In this document: positions 43,583 to 55,700 of the stretch, piece by piece
How positions within the stretch are numbered: position 1 is the stretch's first letter
How the letters are laid out: each line of letters starts with the position of its first letter
Assembly (NCBI GenBank): GCA_033807775.1
Contig: CM066322.1
Location: 19,147,001 to 19,211,000 of the forward strand
Direction: 5' to 3'
From: Saussurea involucrata
Lineage: Eukaryota > Streptophyta > Magnoliopsida > Asterales > Asteraceae
Length of the DNA stretch: 64,000 nt
Translations under genes and position numbers: made by a program
The notes under the pieces: generated by a model
What the model saw: only the letters and a program-made list of their open reading frames with translations
The model's database searches: none
Told to the model about the DNA's origin: nothing

Positions 43583-44100
43583 GACTCCCAAATCTTTTTG
43601 GGTCAAATCATATACGTTTTTAGCAGATTTGATCATTCCTGATTCTAGCTTTCAAATTTAAGTGAATTTCATATGTTACCATGTCATTTTAAGACATCCT
43701 GATTGTTTATACACAACATTTTTAATACAATGTACAATATGATCTTCTGGATCTTGTTTTATTTCGTGTCATGTTACATATATAAAGGCTCTAAAAAAAT
43801 GGAAAAACACCATTAATTCTATATATAGCCAACTTTGTTATTTTTTATTTATTATTGCAATAACGTATCTCACTATCTTGTCATGTTTATTCTAGAGACA
43901 ACATTAATTGACACTGAAGATTAACAGAGGTGAAACACGTGACAGAAAGAAAGGTGTTAGTCGACGAAAATGGAATATTGCTTTTGGGTTGGAAATTTAA
44001 CATTTTGGATTGTTTTGTCAAAAACAGGTAAAAGATGGTTTAATATGTGTTCATGTGGTAGATGAATGTTCCTGAATCATTTGACATAATATAATTAGGA
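43583..44100. other. Nothing recognised
   Basis: AT-rich sequence with no open frame or repeat partner seen. Confidence 0.5.
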
Positions 44101-44769
44101 GTAAGTTACACATTTGATCTCTAACGTATGTTAAAAATTACGGATTTGATTCTTTAACTTCATTTATTATATAACAGCCCTCCAGGTATACAATTTGTTA
44201 CGGATTTGGTTCCTCGCACTAACAGCCGTCTATGAATCCGTTAAGTACTAAGACAAATTGACCATTATACTTCTTCTATTTTACCATTTTTAATTAGTTA
44301 TCTTATTTTTTTTCTTGAACATTCATCACTTGAAGAATTATCCATTGAAGAACATGAACATTCATCACCAAAAACATATGAACATTCCCAAATTCATAAC
44401 TCTCGATCAAACCTAAATTTAAAACCCTCATTCAAATCCATATTAAAAAAATAAAAATCAAACACGAAGAAGCCTGTGCGATTTAAAACCCAAATCAAGA
44501 ACAAGAAGAAGGTTTATGCAATTAATAACCCAGATTTCATAAGAAAACATATTCTCTAATGAAAACCCACAAACCACAAATCAGATCTGCAGGTCTGCGA
44601 TTTTGACCATGATTTATGAGGTTTTTGAGGATCCATTTTGTGTCACAAACCACGGGGAGGAAGGCACCCGAGAAGACGTCGAACGAAATCACCGAAGAAG
44701 ACGAAGTCGCCGGCAAGGGGTTCAACGGTTTTCGTCCCTGTGCTTCGTCCATCACCGTCTCTCATCTCT

Positions 44770-44850
44770 ATTCTCTCTCTCTCTCTCTCTCTCTCTCTAT
44801 TTCTTTTCACAAATCTCTTCTCTTCTCTCTCTCTCTCTCTCTATCTCAGA
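44770..44850. repeat. (CT)n microsatellite tracts
   Basis: Two tracts of about 10-14 CT units lie in the exon-like segment. They create low-complexity Ser/Leu-rich open frames that I do not treat as genes. Confidence 0.85.
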
Positions 44851-45224
44851 TCTCTATCCCTTCTCTTCTCTCAGATCTCGATCTGTATCTCTTCTCTCAA
44901 ATCTCGATATGTATCTTTTCTCTCAAAAAGCGAACAACTTGTTAGGACACCGGTTGATGTGATGAGCCAAAGGCTGATGGTCTAGGGAAATGACTACAAC
45001 AATTCTCTCATAACTCGAACAACTTGGTGGTGTGGTTGCTCTTAGACCTGATTTAACAGATAGGTTGATGTAGGTTTTTTTAAGTGGGTTTGATTTTGGT
45101 TATTGGATATGGGTTTGATTTAGGTTTTGGTTTTTAATTATAGATTTGATTAAGTTTTTAATTCTGGGTTATTCTTGGTGTTCTTTGTTCTTGGTATAAT
45201 GTTCTTAAAAATATGAATATTCAA

Positions 45225-45598
45225 CAAGGTTCTAAATGGCGTGAGACGTGACGTGGCGGCGAGACCAAGCCTCAAGCCTTATGAGCCACGGCGGAAGCAT
45301 GACGTTTTCAAGGCGTGACTTATGGCGTCAAATTTCTAATTCATATATAACATTATGTATAAAAACATATGTTTTGTAGTATTACTCAATGAGTCAATAG
45401 TAATAAGCAAATTAAATTACATTATACATATTAAAAACTTGGAAATAAAACATTAAAAACATAAAGAAAAATCAAATATCGTATTATGAAAGCTACACAT
45501 TAAACCATGGCGTGCCACAAGTTTAACGTGGCGTGAGACACAAGCCTTGGTGCCATGGCGCGCCATAGCGTCTGTGCGACGAGTTTTTTAGAACATTG
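45225..45598 (+). mobile_element. hAT-type MITE, copy 3 (374 bp)
   Basis: It runs from caaggttctaaatggcg to ttagaacattg. A perfect 8-bp duplication atattcaa lies at 45217-45224 and 45599-45606. It is in the same orientation as copy 1. Confidence 0.93.
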
Positions 45599-45805
45599 AT
45601 ATTCAATAAAAGAAAACAAAAAAACCAAATAAAATTATCGGAATAGAAGAAAATGATAAATGGACAGAAATACCTTAGGAGTTAACGGGGAATTCTAACG
45701 CCCATTTGCTCGAGGGACCAACTCCGTAACAAATTGCATACCTAGATGGTTATCATGTATAAAATGAAGTTAAAGGACTAAATTCGTAATTTTTAACATA
45801 CCTTA

Positions 45806-47779
45806 GACCACCCGCATCGGCCCCTTGGGTTCGATGGGGTTGGGGTTGGGGCTGGATGGTTTCCCACACCATCGCACCCCTTGGGGTTGGTGTGGGATGG
45901 AACCCTCCCGGGTTGGGCAACCAGCTCGGGTTGGGTCTCCATTTAATTTTTTTTTATAAAATATAGACGTTAAAAATATGGACGTTGGGCTGATTTTTTT
46001 TTAATTATTTCTATCCTATAAATACTAATATTAACCTACTTATTTTTTTACACAAACAAATTTACTCTCAATCTCTCCCATCTTTCCCACTTATTTTTTC
46101 ACACCACTAAATTTTCTCTCAATCTCTCAAACTTTTCTCTACTACAAAAACAAAATGTCTTCTTCATCAGTGAACTCGTCGGAATTTTATGAGTCGTCTT
46201 CGTCATCGTCGGACGGGGAAATTAATCTACCCACGTATCGTCAAATGGATTACGATATTTTTCGTGGATTAATAACCAATGTTGTAGAAAGGCTTTTCGA
46301 TCAAGATGAAGAACCAAGTTCGCCTCCAAGACGGAGACGGAGGGGACCGGATCAAGTTAGAGATCGTGAAGCTGCACACGACCTACTTGTTGCAGATTAT
46401 TTTGCGGAAAACTGTAATTACAGTGACGAGTTGTTTAGGAGACGGTTCCGCATGAGCAGACGACTATTCCTACGAATAGTGGAGGATCTTGAGCGAGAGT
46501 ATAAATATTTTCAACAGGGCTGGGATGCTAGAGGCAAAAAAGGGTTATCTCCTTTGCAAAAGTGTACCTCGGCAATTCGGCAAATGGCGTATGGGATATC
46601 CGCTGACGGCTTTGATAAGTACTTGAAGATGGCGGAGTCAACTGCACGTTTATGCATACAAAAGTTCAGCAAAGGTATCGTCAATCTTTACGGTAAGCGA
46701 TACTTACGTAAACCTTCTTATGATGATATTCAACGTTTATACGCCGCACATGAAACTAGGCACGGGTTTCCCGACATGTTAGGAAGCTTAGATTGTATGC
46801 ATTGGGATTGGGACAACTGCCCAACTGCATGGCGCGGGCAGTACGTCAGAGGTGATCATGGTCGGCCGACTATTATGCTAGAGGCAGTGGCATCACAGGA
46901 TCTTTGGATTTGGCATGCATACTTCGGGGTTGCCGGGTCCAACAACGACCTCAATGTGCTACACCAGTCGCCGTTATTTAACGATGTACACAACGGGAAA
47001 GCACCGCAGTGCCCGTTTCAAGTAAACGGAGTACAATACAAACACGGCTACTATCTTGCAGATGGGATATACCCCGAATGGGCTACCTTTGTGAATCATT
47101 CAAATGCCCTCCGGATAAAAAACGATTAAGGTTTAAAGCCGCGCAAGAAGCGGCAAGGAAGGATGTAGAACGTTGTTTTGGTGTGCTAAAACAACGCTGG
47201 CACATAATACAACACCCAGCAAAATCGTGGCACCCGAATAAAATACAAAAAGTAATGTACGCTTGCATCATATTACACAATATGATATTGGAAGACGAAG
47301 GTAACGCGATTTGTCGTTTCGATGAAAACGCTAATCAAGTTGATGAGGAGGACGACGAAGAGATTAGCGACCAACAATATGACGCTAACGTGTTAGAAGT
47401 CCGAAACCGAGAAATGCATCATAACCTTCGGGCGGATTTAATCGAACACATTTCACGGCTTCCAAGACACAACGAGTAGTTATCATTTTTTATTTGAAAT
47501 TTATGTATTTTTATTATTTTTTATTTTTATTATGTAAGGTTAAAATATTAGTTTGATTTATAAATTATAATATTATATATTATTACAAATTACTTATAAA
47601 ATATTAATTATTTAAATTAATGGTAACAAAAATAAAAATAAAAATAAATAAAAGATAGGATGGTGGTGTGGGATAGATGTGGGGGTTTGTGGGTTAGAAT
47701 AGGCTGGAAGAGAAAAATGATGTGACGCTGATGTGACGCTGAAAAAGTGTGGGTTAGAATAGAATGGATGCGGATGGTC
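45806..47779 (+). mobile_element. PIF/Harbinger element with transposase, about 2 kb
   Basis: The TIRs are gaccacccgcatcgg and, inverted, ccgatggatgcggatggtc-like (gcggatggtc at 47770-47779). TTA precedes the left end; the right flank is ATC, so the target duplication is not clean. It contains one gene (46155-47479) and no ORF1, so it would also need a partner for mobility. Confidence 0.8.
46155..47479 (+). pseudogene. Harbinger DDE transposase with one frameshift
   Basis: This is the nuclear enzyme that would cut and rejoin Harbinger ends at TTA-like targets. The first frame (46155-47129) has a Ser/Glu-rich start, a helix-turn-helix-like region (residues about 85-175: ELFRRRFRMSRRLFLRIV, STARLCIQKF) and the DDE core. 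D213 lies in GSLDCMHWDW and D265 in GVAGSNNDLNVL. The frame goes off course after YPEWATFV. The correct continuation (ESFKCPPDKKRLRFKAAQEA) is in the +1 frame from about 47094 to 47479 and holds the final Glu in DVERCFGVLKQRW. One base appears to be missing near 47093. Everything else, including the family's usual length of about 430 residues, looks intact. Confidence 0.93.
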
Positions 47780-47879
47780 ATCCGTAATTTAATAGTTGTT
47801 TGTACGATCAAAATTCTGCACATGGTATGATTGCTGTATTATTATTGCTAGCACCATGGGTTGCTAAGGCTACTCCTGC

Positions 47880-49260
47880 GCATTGTATACCCTATACATT
47901 TTGTCGGCCACCATTTTCATTTTAATTAGTTTATTTTATTGTTTTTACTTTTTTAATTTTCATTTTACATATTTTATATTAACATATAAAATCGTATATT
48001 AAAATACGTTAAAAAGATAAATTTTAATTTTAATAAATTACATCATTATAACCGTCTCTTCGATACGTTCGAAATGAGCCTAATATTCATTTTTTGATTT
48101 AATTATTTTGTTATATATCATATATATACTACATAAATATTTAGAACGAAATCTTAATATTTTTTTAGCATAAAAATAAAATTGTTATATTGTTTTATAA
48201 GTAAAATGTTTATCTTGTGAAATATTTTATCTCTAAAAATGTTAAAAATTACCATTTTGCATTTTAAATGGTATTTGGGATTGCTTATTAAAACAACTTA
48301 TGTTTATCGAACGAACATTAAAATTGAGATATATCGGGTTGCATTGCGCGAGTAAACTTCTATCTATATTATAAGTTTTTTATGTTTATTTTCTTAGAAG
48401 TTCTTAAGTTTAAAAAATTTAAGTGTTTTGAATATTGTGTACGATTATTATATATACAAAAAAATTTCAGTTTTTATCTTAAGTGTTTTAAATATTGTGT
48501 ACAATTGTTATATATACAAAATAAAAATCAGTTTGTATCTTATGTGTTTTGACACCAACATCAGAATTTGTCACCAACAAGGTACAATATTATGATAACT
48601 AACATTTAGGTTTATTAATATACTTACGTGGACAAGTGAAAGTTATAACAAAATATAATAATTTCAGGTGTTTAGTTCTCGAAAAGAAATTACTGAATGG
48701 GTGCACAATGTGGGACGTTCGGTTGGTTGTGTTGTTGTTATCAAAAGATCAAAGAGTTATCCAAATGACGATGTTTATAAAGTTGTGTTTATGTGTGAAC
48801 ATGGTGGGGTTTACAAAAGTAAGAAAGTTTCCAGTCGTCATACTGAAACAAGAAAGTTTAACTGCCCATTTGAGTTGATAGCGCTACGTTTGGCTAAGCA
48901 TAATTGGTGGACATTGAGGGTTGTATGTGATACACATAATCATGCCCTTGCACAATATATGGAGGGTCACGCATATGCAATGCGGTTAAATGATACACAT
49001 AAAAGTGGTATTAAACGGAGAATATTCAATGCCCACACTCACACACCATTGGACACATTATCGACTTCAAGATGCAAGTACATAGATTGTTCCATACAAA
49101 CGTAGATTAGATTTGTATGAAGAATACATAGAGCGTACTTGTACTCCTGTGTATATTGATTTAAATGAATAATCAGAATTGGAATTTGTTGGAATAAAAA
49201 GTATTTTTTTAACGTATTTTAGTTAATATTGGGCTCATTTCGAAATAATATAATTAAATC
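47880..49260 (+). mobile_element. FAR1-type MULE fragment between family arms
   Basis: The minus arm at about 47935-48130 (cattataaccgtctcttcg, atacgttcgaaatgagcc) and plus arm at about 49120-49250 (acgtattttagttaatattg, ggctcatttcgaa) enclose a FAR1-domain coding piece. The arms are the same family as those at 12485, 27440 and 30312, so this may be a relic of the element that mobilised them. Confidence 0.6.
48668..49105 (+). pseudogene. FAR1-like DNA-binding domain of a MULE transposase
   Basis: The frame reads VFSSRKEITEWVHNVGRSVG, then IKRSK, CEHGGVYKSKK, RKFNCPFELIALRLAKHNWW and CDTHNHALAQYMEGHAYAMR. This is the C2H2-type FAR1 domain of Jittery/FAR1-like MULE proteins: Cys in CEHGG and CPFEL, His in THNH. 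The exon seems to begin after ttatttcag-like aataatttcag at 48667. The MULE catalytic core and SWIM domain do not follow; the frame breaks into arm sequence after ILxxH-type residues. The piece can bind DNA at most. Confidence 0.85.
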
Positions 49261-49264
49261 AAAA

Positions 49265-50560
49265 CCAAGCTGCACGAGCTCGAGATTTCAGAGCTGCATT
49301 CGTGTCCGCAGGTCGCGCCCACACACAAGTTCGACGATTTTAACTTACGAAATCCTCAATCGGCACCCCCTGTGCACGGGTAGGTGTTGGAGTAAAACCA
49401 TTCAAATGAGTTTGTAAACCTCTCACACTTTCATGGTTATAAACCATTAAGGTTTTACTCTTTCTTCCTATATGGGATACATTCCCACACCACTTGGTTT
49501 TTGCTAATTTCATCCAAGTACTCAACTTTGAGTATCGATATCTCATTCACACATACTCCGTTTTGGACACATTATGCATCGTTTCGAAGCTCTCATATAG
49601 GAGAACACAGACCACTAAGAATTAATTATATATAATACATATATATGTATTTAAATGTGTCCAAAGTTAATAAAAACATACTAAATTTTCCAACATATAT
49701 ATATATATAATTCTAAAAAAATAGTTTTTTTTTTGTCTTTTATCTGGTCCGCAATTGCGGAGCCAGCTTTGCAATTGCTCAACCATGGCTATTTTGGTAA
49801 TATGGGAGAGAAAATTGCTATTTTCTCACTATCCCAATTGGATTTGGCTATTTGTGCCAATTTCCCATAAAAAAAACCCATTTATAGACATGGGCATGGA
49901 TATTTGCACCCAATCTAAACACCTGTTAATTACTATAGCTCAATAATTACATTATCATATTATTTTATATTTTTATTATTTTTAATATTATAAAAATAAA
50001 TGATTATTATTTTAAATATTTTTTTTCATTTGTAATTAATTTTATTTTATTTCTCTTTCTATGTATTAACATTAAAGATAATTGTAATATATTCGTCTAC
50101 AAAAAAATACATATATAAAGAACAACTATAAATTAATTATGTATTTTAAATGTTTAAATATTTCTATTAATACAACTTTTTCAATTTATTTTATATATTT
50201 TGATTATTATTGTTATATTGCATAATAATATGTTTTCTACGGCTAACAATATCTTTTTTATATATTTTTATTATAAAAATATTTTTTATCATAAAGAAAA
50301 TAATACAACATAGCTAATTCATATTCAAAGTTTTAATAAAAATTGATGAGTTATCATCTTAAAGGTTGTTGAAGAATTGATGGATTATTCTTTAGATATA
50401 GATTAAAATACTTAAATAAGAATTGATCGGTTATTTTTGAAGTTTTAAATAAGATGATCAATTATTTTATAAATAACAAGGAATTTGTCTTTTTAGTTTA
50501 TTTATTTAATTTTTTTATATCATTATTATTATTTATTAATAAAAAACAAAAAAGAGAGAG
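49265..50560. other. Mostly AT-rich, nothing firmly recognised
   Basis: 49270-49560 has moderate GC and an unrecognised minus frame (49340-49546). 49745-49880 carries inverted short phrases (ccgcaattgcgg, tgcaattgctc) that may be a decayed MITE. The rest to 50550 is low-complexity AT, then an (AG)n tract at 50553-50568. Confidence 0.45.
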
Positions 50561-50821
50561 AGAGAGAGTGTGTGTAATAACCCAAAATAATGTAACATGT
50601 TTTTAAAATGAAAGTTAGGGATGGTAATTGAATATTGCACAAAGTATGGGGGTAAAATATAGAAATTAGGAAATCAATTCCCTTTTTCTTTTGTAATGAG
50701 CCGATTTTATTGCTAGAAGAAAGAAAAGCAATTAGTTTTAGGGTTTTGTGGAGGCTGTCATCGAGATAGACAAAAAAAGAGAAAGAGGAGATGGTCTTGT
50801 GTGTGTCTTGTGTGTGCAGCC

Positions 50822-51010
50822 GGCAGAGAGAGAGAGAGACGACGAGGAAGAGACAGCCGGCGAGGAGAGAGAGAGAGACGACAGAGAGAGAGACTGCGGG
50901 AGAGAGAGCAGCGAGAGGGAGAGAGAGTTGCGTGAGAGAGAGAGAGCAGCGAGAGAGAGATAGAGCCGCGTGAGAGAGATGGAGGCTGCAAGAGAGAGAT
51001 AGACGACGAG
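50822..51010 (+). repeat. (GA)n-rich segment of LTR D
   Basis: Interrupted gagaga tracts alternate with gacgac, gcagcga and gccggcgag. It creates Arg/Glu-rich open frames on both strands, which I reject as genes. The 3' LTR copy is at 56606-56790. Confidence 0.9.
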
Positions 51011-52096
51011 AGATGGAGATGGTGGCTGGGTTCGCCGGCGACGGAGAAGATGACCGGAGGGGCGGCTGATGAGCGTCGGCAGTCGGCTGCCGGTGGTGGT
51101 CGTCGACGGCGGTATGGCTGGACAGCAGCCTTCCTTTTTCGTGAGGTTTATTTTGGGTAAGAAACGATTCCCTTGCGTTTTCTCTTTTGCAAGAGATGGT
51201 AGAGTTGTAAGTTGCTAGTTGTTCTCCGTTATATAAATTGAGAAATCAAATAAGGATATTTATCGGGTTTTAATTCAGATTCTTATTGTCAAAGATTAAA
51301 TCAAATGTTTTTGTGGGTTCTTGATGAGGGTAGTAATGGATTGTAACACTAAAAAAATTAGTATGTGCCATGGTCTAATTAAATGTCTTGATTAATTAAT
51401 TTTAGAGATAGAATGGAAGGCGTGAGGTTGAGATGTATTTAGTTTGTTTGAAATAAAAGTCTAGTATCAATTGTAATCTATGAGTTGAAATTACCTTTGT
51501 TTTACGCATTGGATGAATGAAACCCAACAAGGAAGATTTAACTCCCTCTTAATCGGGTTTAATTGAGAGGTCTAGAAAAGAATGGGTGGTGGCTTGCGCA
51601 ATGCGTGTTCGAGACATGGGTTTCAAACCCCCTTTAGTAGCAATCCGGTAGTCAAATAATTTGGTTTAGTGGACTTCGAGATATTAATTAACTATGGATT
51701 TAATTTGCTAATTAATTTGGGCTTCCATGTATTATTTAAATTCGGGCTTGGGTGTAAGCGAGTTAATCTAAGGTCCGGTTTCATATATATAAATCCGGGG
51801 TTCGTTTATTTTGAGACTGAGATTTATAATTCAGTGTTTTTACTGGTATGTTGAGAATCTAGAGTTGAGTAAAGTAAATGATCCGGTGTAGCATTTCACT
51901 TGGACGGATAAGCAAAGACCATTAATTATGATTTTTGGACTATAAGTGGAATCTACCAACTTAGATAAGTTTGGGTTGAGTTCGGGATTTAACTCGAGTA
52001 ATAAATGAACGAATTATGACGTACGTTATTAATATAATAGGTGTTCCGCCTAGAGATCGGAAGTGTAAGTGAGGAGCTTTGGAGCGAGTAAGCCAG

Positions 52097-52547
52097 GTGA
52101 GTTTTCTAAACTAAAACGTGTGGCTTTTAATATGTTTTCTGAAGCGCGAATATGATGAGAAATGCCATGTTTTATACTTATGCTTTTAATTGCATGAATA
52201 TCGTTTGAAAATATATGTGGGATGTATTCATACATAGATTGTGGTGTAAATTGGCTAAGTCGGGGGTGTGGCCCGCCAGATCATGCCGGGGGTTGTGTCC
52301 CGTTTATGCCAGGGGAGTACTACCCTATACGGTAGCATGAGACTGACTCGTTGTCATCTACGGGTGACTTCATGGTGCCGATTTACGAGGGACGGACCTT
52401 ATTCCGTGAATGATTTTGGATGAACAATTTTATGAATGATTTATGTTGAAAATGATAAACTGTTTTTGAATGCTTTGATAACTGCTAGGAGGGACTCACT
52501 AGGCCTTATGGTCTAACCCTCGCATTTTCAAAATAAAACCTTTTCAG
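52097..52547 (+). other. Possible LTR intron (family D, 5' LTR)
   Basis: The donor CCAG|GTGAGT begins the intron at 52097. CTAAC lies at 52513-52517 and the acceptor aaaccttttcag|g ends at 52547. Confidence 0.5.
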
Positions 52548-52762
52548 GAAAGCAGGTATTGAAAGGCCCTAGCAAGTGAGCAAGGAGTTAGCAAGAGGAA
52601 GCCGGATAGTGTAGTGACACTATAGTAATATTTATTATTTCTCAGTTGTGTAGGTTGATTCCGCCAACCAGATTTTGATTTGATGTAAGAAATTTTGGGA
52701 CCCGTTTCTGGGATATTCTATATTTATGAAATGCATGTTTAAAAATGTTGGGTTGTTACAGT

Positions 52763-52775
52763 TGGTATCAGAGCC
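52763..52775 (+). other. Primer-binding site of element D (initiator-Met tRNA)
   Basis: TGGTATCAGAGCC lies two bases after the 5' LTR end. Confidence 0.92.
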
Positions 52776-55700
52776 ATAGTTTAAGGGATTTAGGTTACCG
52801 GACGGGCCTAAACTTAAACTTGGGAGTAGAAATCACAACTGAGAATTAGAAAATGCGCTAAGAGGGCACTAATGTAGATACATGAAATGGGTTAGGAGGA
52901 CACTTTGTCGAGATAGAAGTAATAGGGTATTGAGGACTGTCATGTAAGGTAAGTTTGAGATTTCACCTGGCCAGTGAAATTGCGAACTTACAGGTACATG
53001 TATGTGCTTAACCTGCCTTATTATTCCGAAGTGTAGTCTGAAGCTAGTCATGTGTCGTGTTCTAGTAATTTAGAAGATCAGCAAGATCTCTGAGGTGTAG
53101 ACCGAGACCCCTTGTTGGGGAAGTTTCATGGGAAATCATTTATGAAGTGAAGAAGGTATACATCGTAGAGGCGAAATGTTGTTTAGAATGTTATGAGTCG
53201 TATAGAGATAGATCTTCGTGGGTTCAAATAGATAAAATGATTGATTTTGAGTAAGACTCATGTTTCTAGAAAGTACCAGTTCTAGAAATAGTGGGATGAG
53301 ATCAATTAGAATGGTAAGGAATAACAATGTTGAAATTTTGAATGTATCAATAGAACCCTGACTTCTTAGTCGAGCTTTTCAAAGGCAGGGTAAATGAAAT
53401 AAGATACCTATAGTGAAACGAAAGCATGTAGAAGTAGAAAATGAGATAGCGATTAAAACGAAATAGTATGAAAGGGTTGAGTAAGTGAGATGTGGAAAGT
53501 GTGTTCGGGAAGTCGTAGCATGACCGAGAGGGCGACCACTGGTCATAGGTAAAGTATCAAGGGTAAGCTGCGGAAGTAAAGCGATTGACCTTAGTTGAGA
53601 GAGTAGCCTTCAATTGCAAGTAGAGTCTCATGCCTGGTGTTCTTTTATGTAACCCGAAATTTTCACGAGTTAAGTTAAATGTGTAAATATAAATTTTAAT
53701 CGAAAACGAGTCAGAAAGTGCACGCGTATGTTTAAAGAAAGAGTGGTTTCATTCACGTTGCACATTGAAGTTTTGAGTCTAACGTTTTGCAAAGTATTCC
53801 ACATTTTTAATGATAAGTTAAATTGTTACAAAAAGGCCGGGAAAACGTTTGTCAGCCAAAACTTTTACAATCAAATACCTATTGACTTATTGATATCATA
53901 CAAATGAGTGTGAGAACCGACTGATTTACTTTGTGTCGGTAATTCTTTCATAATTGTGTCAAATGAAAAGATTTTCATGAAATATATTACTGTCGTAATA
54001 ACATCGTTCGGTCGGAGTAAGATTGAATCTTACGGATAGATGCATGTACACGATTCTTGAAATCGTTGTGCAGGGCATAGAGGTTATGAGGATGATGGGG
54101 TCGTGGGTACCCAAGCTAGTTGCGAAGGTGGTTTATTAAAATGATAAAGTGTGCGAAATGATTTATTTAATGCGTTGTCTTGCATGAAGGCTACGAACTC
54201 ACTAGGTTGGGGAAAATATTATATTCTAAGATAAAGTAAGATTCCAAGAGTGGAAAGGTGTTGGACAAATCAGGGGAGGACGTACGTAGTTATAGTACAC
54301 GTGTTCAAGAGGAAAGAGGGACAGTGAAGGAGTCAGAAGTGAATCATAGTGTCGAATGTAAGAGGGTCTGTACCCTTGTTCAGTATCTGGAGGTACGGTT
54401 GTCGATGGACGGTTGGGTCCAGGGAAAGGACTAGAAGTCATCAAGATGTTGATTTTAGCAACTCGTTAAGAGTAGTGTTGAGAGACAGAAGCGAAACGTC
54501 CCCAGTGTTGGGTATGAGTTTCGAGGTGAGCTTGTATTATTGTTATTGCAGGAGTAAGTACAGAATAGAGGGAGACGTATTATGGAAGTGATAGGGATAT
54601 GTTGGAAGGATATGTAGACTGATGAAGCATATGGCCCAATCGAAGCGATTTTTAGATTTCATCAGTCGGTAAGAGATGTGTTGTGTCTATGTAAGGGCTA
54701 GGATCGTAAAGAGCTAGCTAGAATGGTCGTGTTGAATTAATTGAGGACTCGTGAGTTGGGAAAGAACTACGTAGTGAGATAGACTCGATTGTAGTATACG
54801 GGAGAAAATGAAGGAAAGTGTGAATTGTGTAAGAATGACCATGAGAGATTTGGTCTGCAGTGTTATGTTATGAGTGAGAAATGTATAGTTATGTAATGGC
54901 ATTAATTGCCAAGTTAAAAGTAACAGCTAGTATCATAGTGAGGTGATGTTAGAGAGAGAAAGAAAGTATCAGATAGAAGCTTTTGGGGTTTACAGATGAG
55001 ATGTACGATCTATTAACTAGATTATTGGAGCGCATAGAGTGTAAGTTGACTTTATGGTGGGAGATTACCCAAAGGAGAAACCAAGTATTTTGGTTGTAAG
55101 AGTCGCTAAGTAGGTATATGTTGGGATCATTGGAAGTTTAAAGAGGATGAAGAGTGTGTAGTCAAAATGTGTTATAGTAAATGCTAAATCTCTAAAGGGC
55201 ATGAATTGTTTCTTATGTGTGAGGGAATGATCCTAGAAGGAAACAGTTGGAAGTTTGGTTATGTTTAAAGAATGACATGATGGTGACGATTATGAGTCGG
55301 AGTGAGAGTATGATCATTAGTTGATTTGAAACGTCATGATAGATGTATAAGCCTTTGGTGGATTGATTAAAATTTTATGAAATTGTTAAGTAATGACATT
55401 TATTTGTTATTACAGGATGCATTATGATTCTACCGAAATTCTTACTAAGAGTTGATGAGAGAAAATCGATAGGTTAAAGTGAGAAGTTGGTGATAGTGTG
55501 ATGGAATATGTAAATTTCAAATTATTTTGGTAAATTGCGAATGGTTGAGTTACTCAGTGGAGTTGTTGGTTAAGAAATCAGTTTTGACTGATGGATTTTG
55601 TGAATACCAGTATTTTGGGATGTGATGCTAAGTTATGATATAAAGTGATTAAATATGATAATTTATGGTTGATAGAAAGAGATGAATTGCATCTAAATTG

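Larger units (their letters stand above)
44103..45805. mobile_element. MULE-like TIR element with an exon-like interior
   Basis: The left arm (44125-44290: atgttaaaaattacggattt, ttgttacggatttggttcct) recurs inverted at 45655-45800 (aggaccaactccgtaacaaa-like, aattcgtaatttttaacat). The interior has a GC-rich, CT-microsatellite segment at 44590-44960 with open plus frames that show no recognisable domain, possibly a captured 5' UTR. It is interrupted by the hAT MITE at 45225. The right end abuts the Harbinger element. Confidence 0.55.
50573..52760 (+). repeat. 5' LTR of element D
   Basis: It begins tgtaataaccc and ends ttgggttgttaca. A GAGA-rich leader segment lies at 50822-51010. It differs from the 3' LTR mainly by AG-repeat length, a poly-G tract and a short deletion near 58385 in the 3' copy. 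Confidence 0.93.

Noticed and set aside
44603..44985. Open frames of 109-119 aa considered as a small host gene
   Set aside because: All three plus frames are open because of CT microsatellites, no domain is visible, and the segment lies between MULE-like inverted repeats.
50748..50991. Arg/Glu-rich frames in the GA tract (also 56477-56940)
   Set aside because: Low-complexity repeat translation inside LTRs; no start context or homologous protein recognised.
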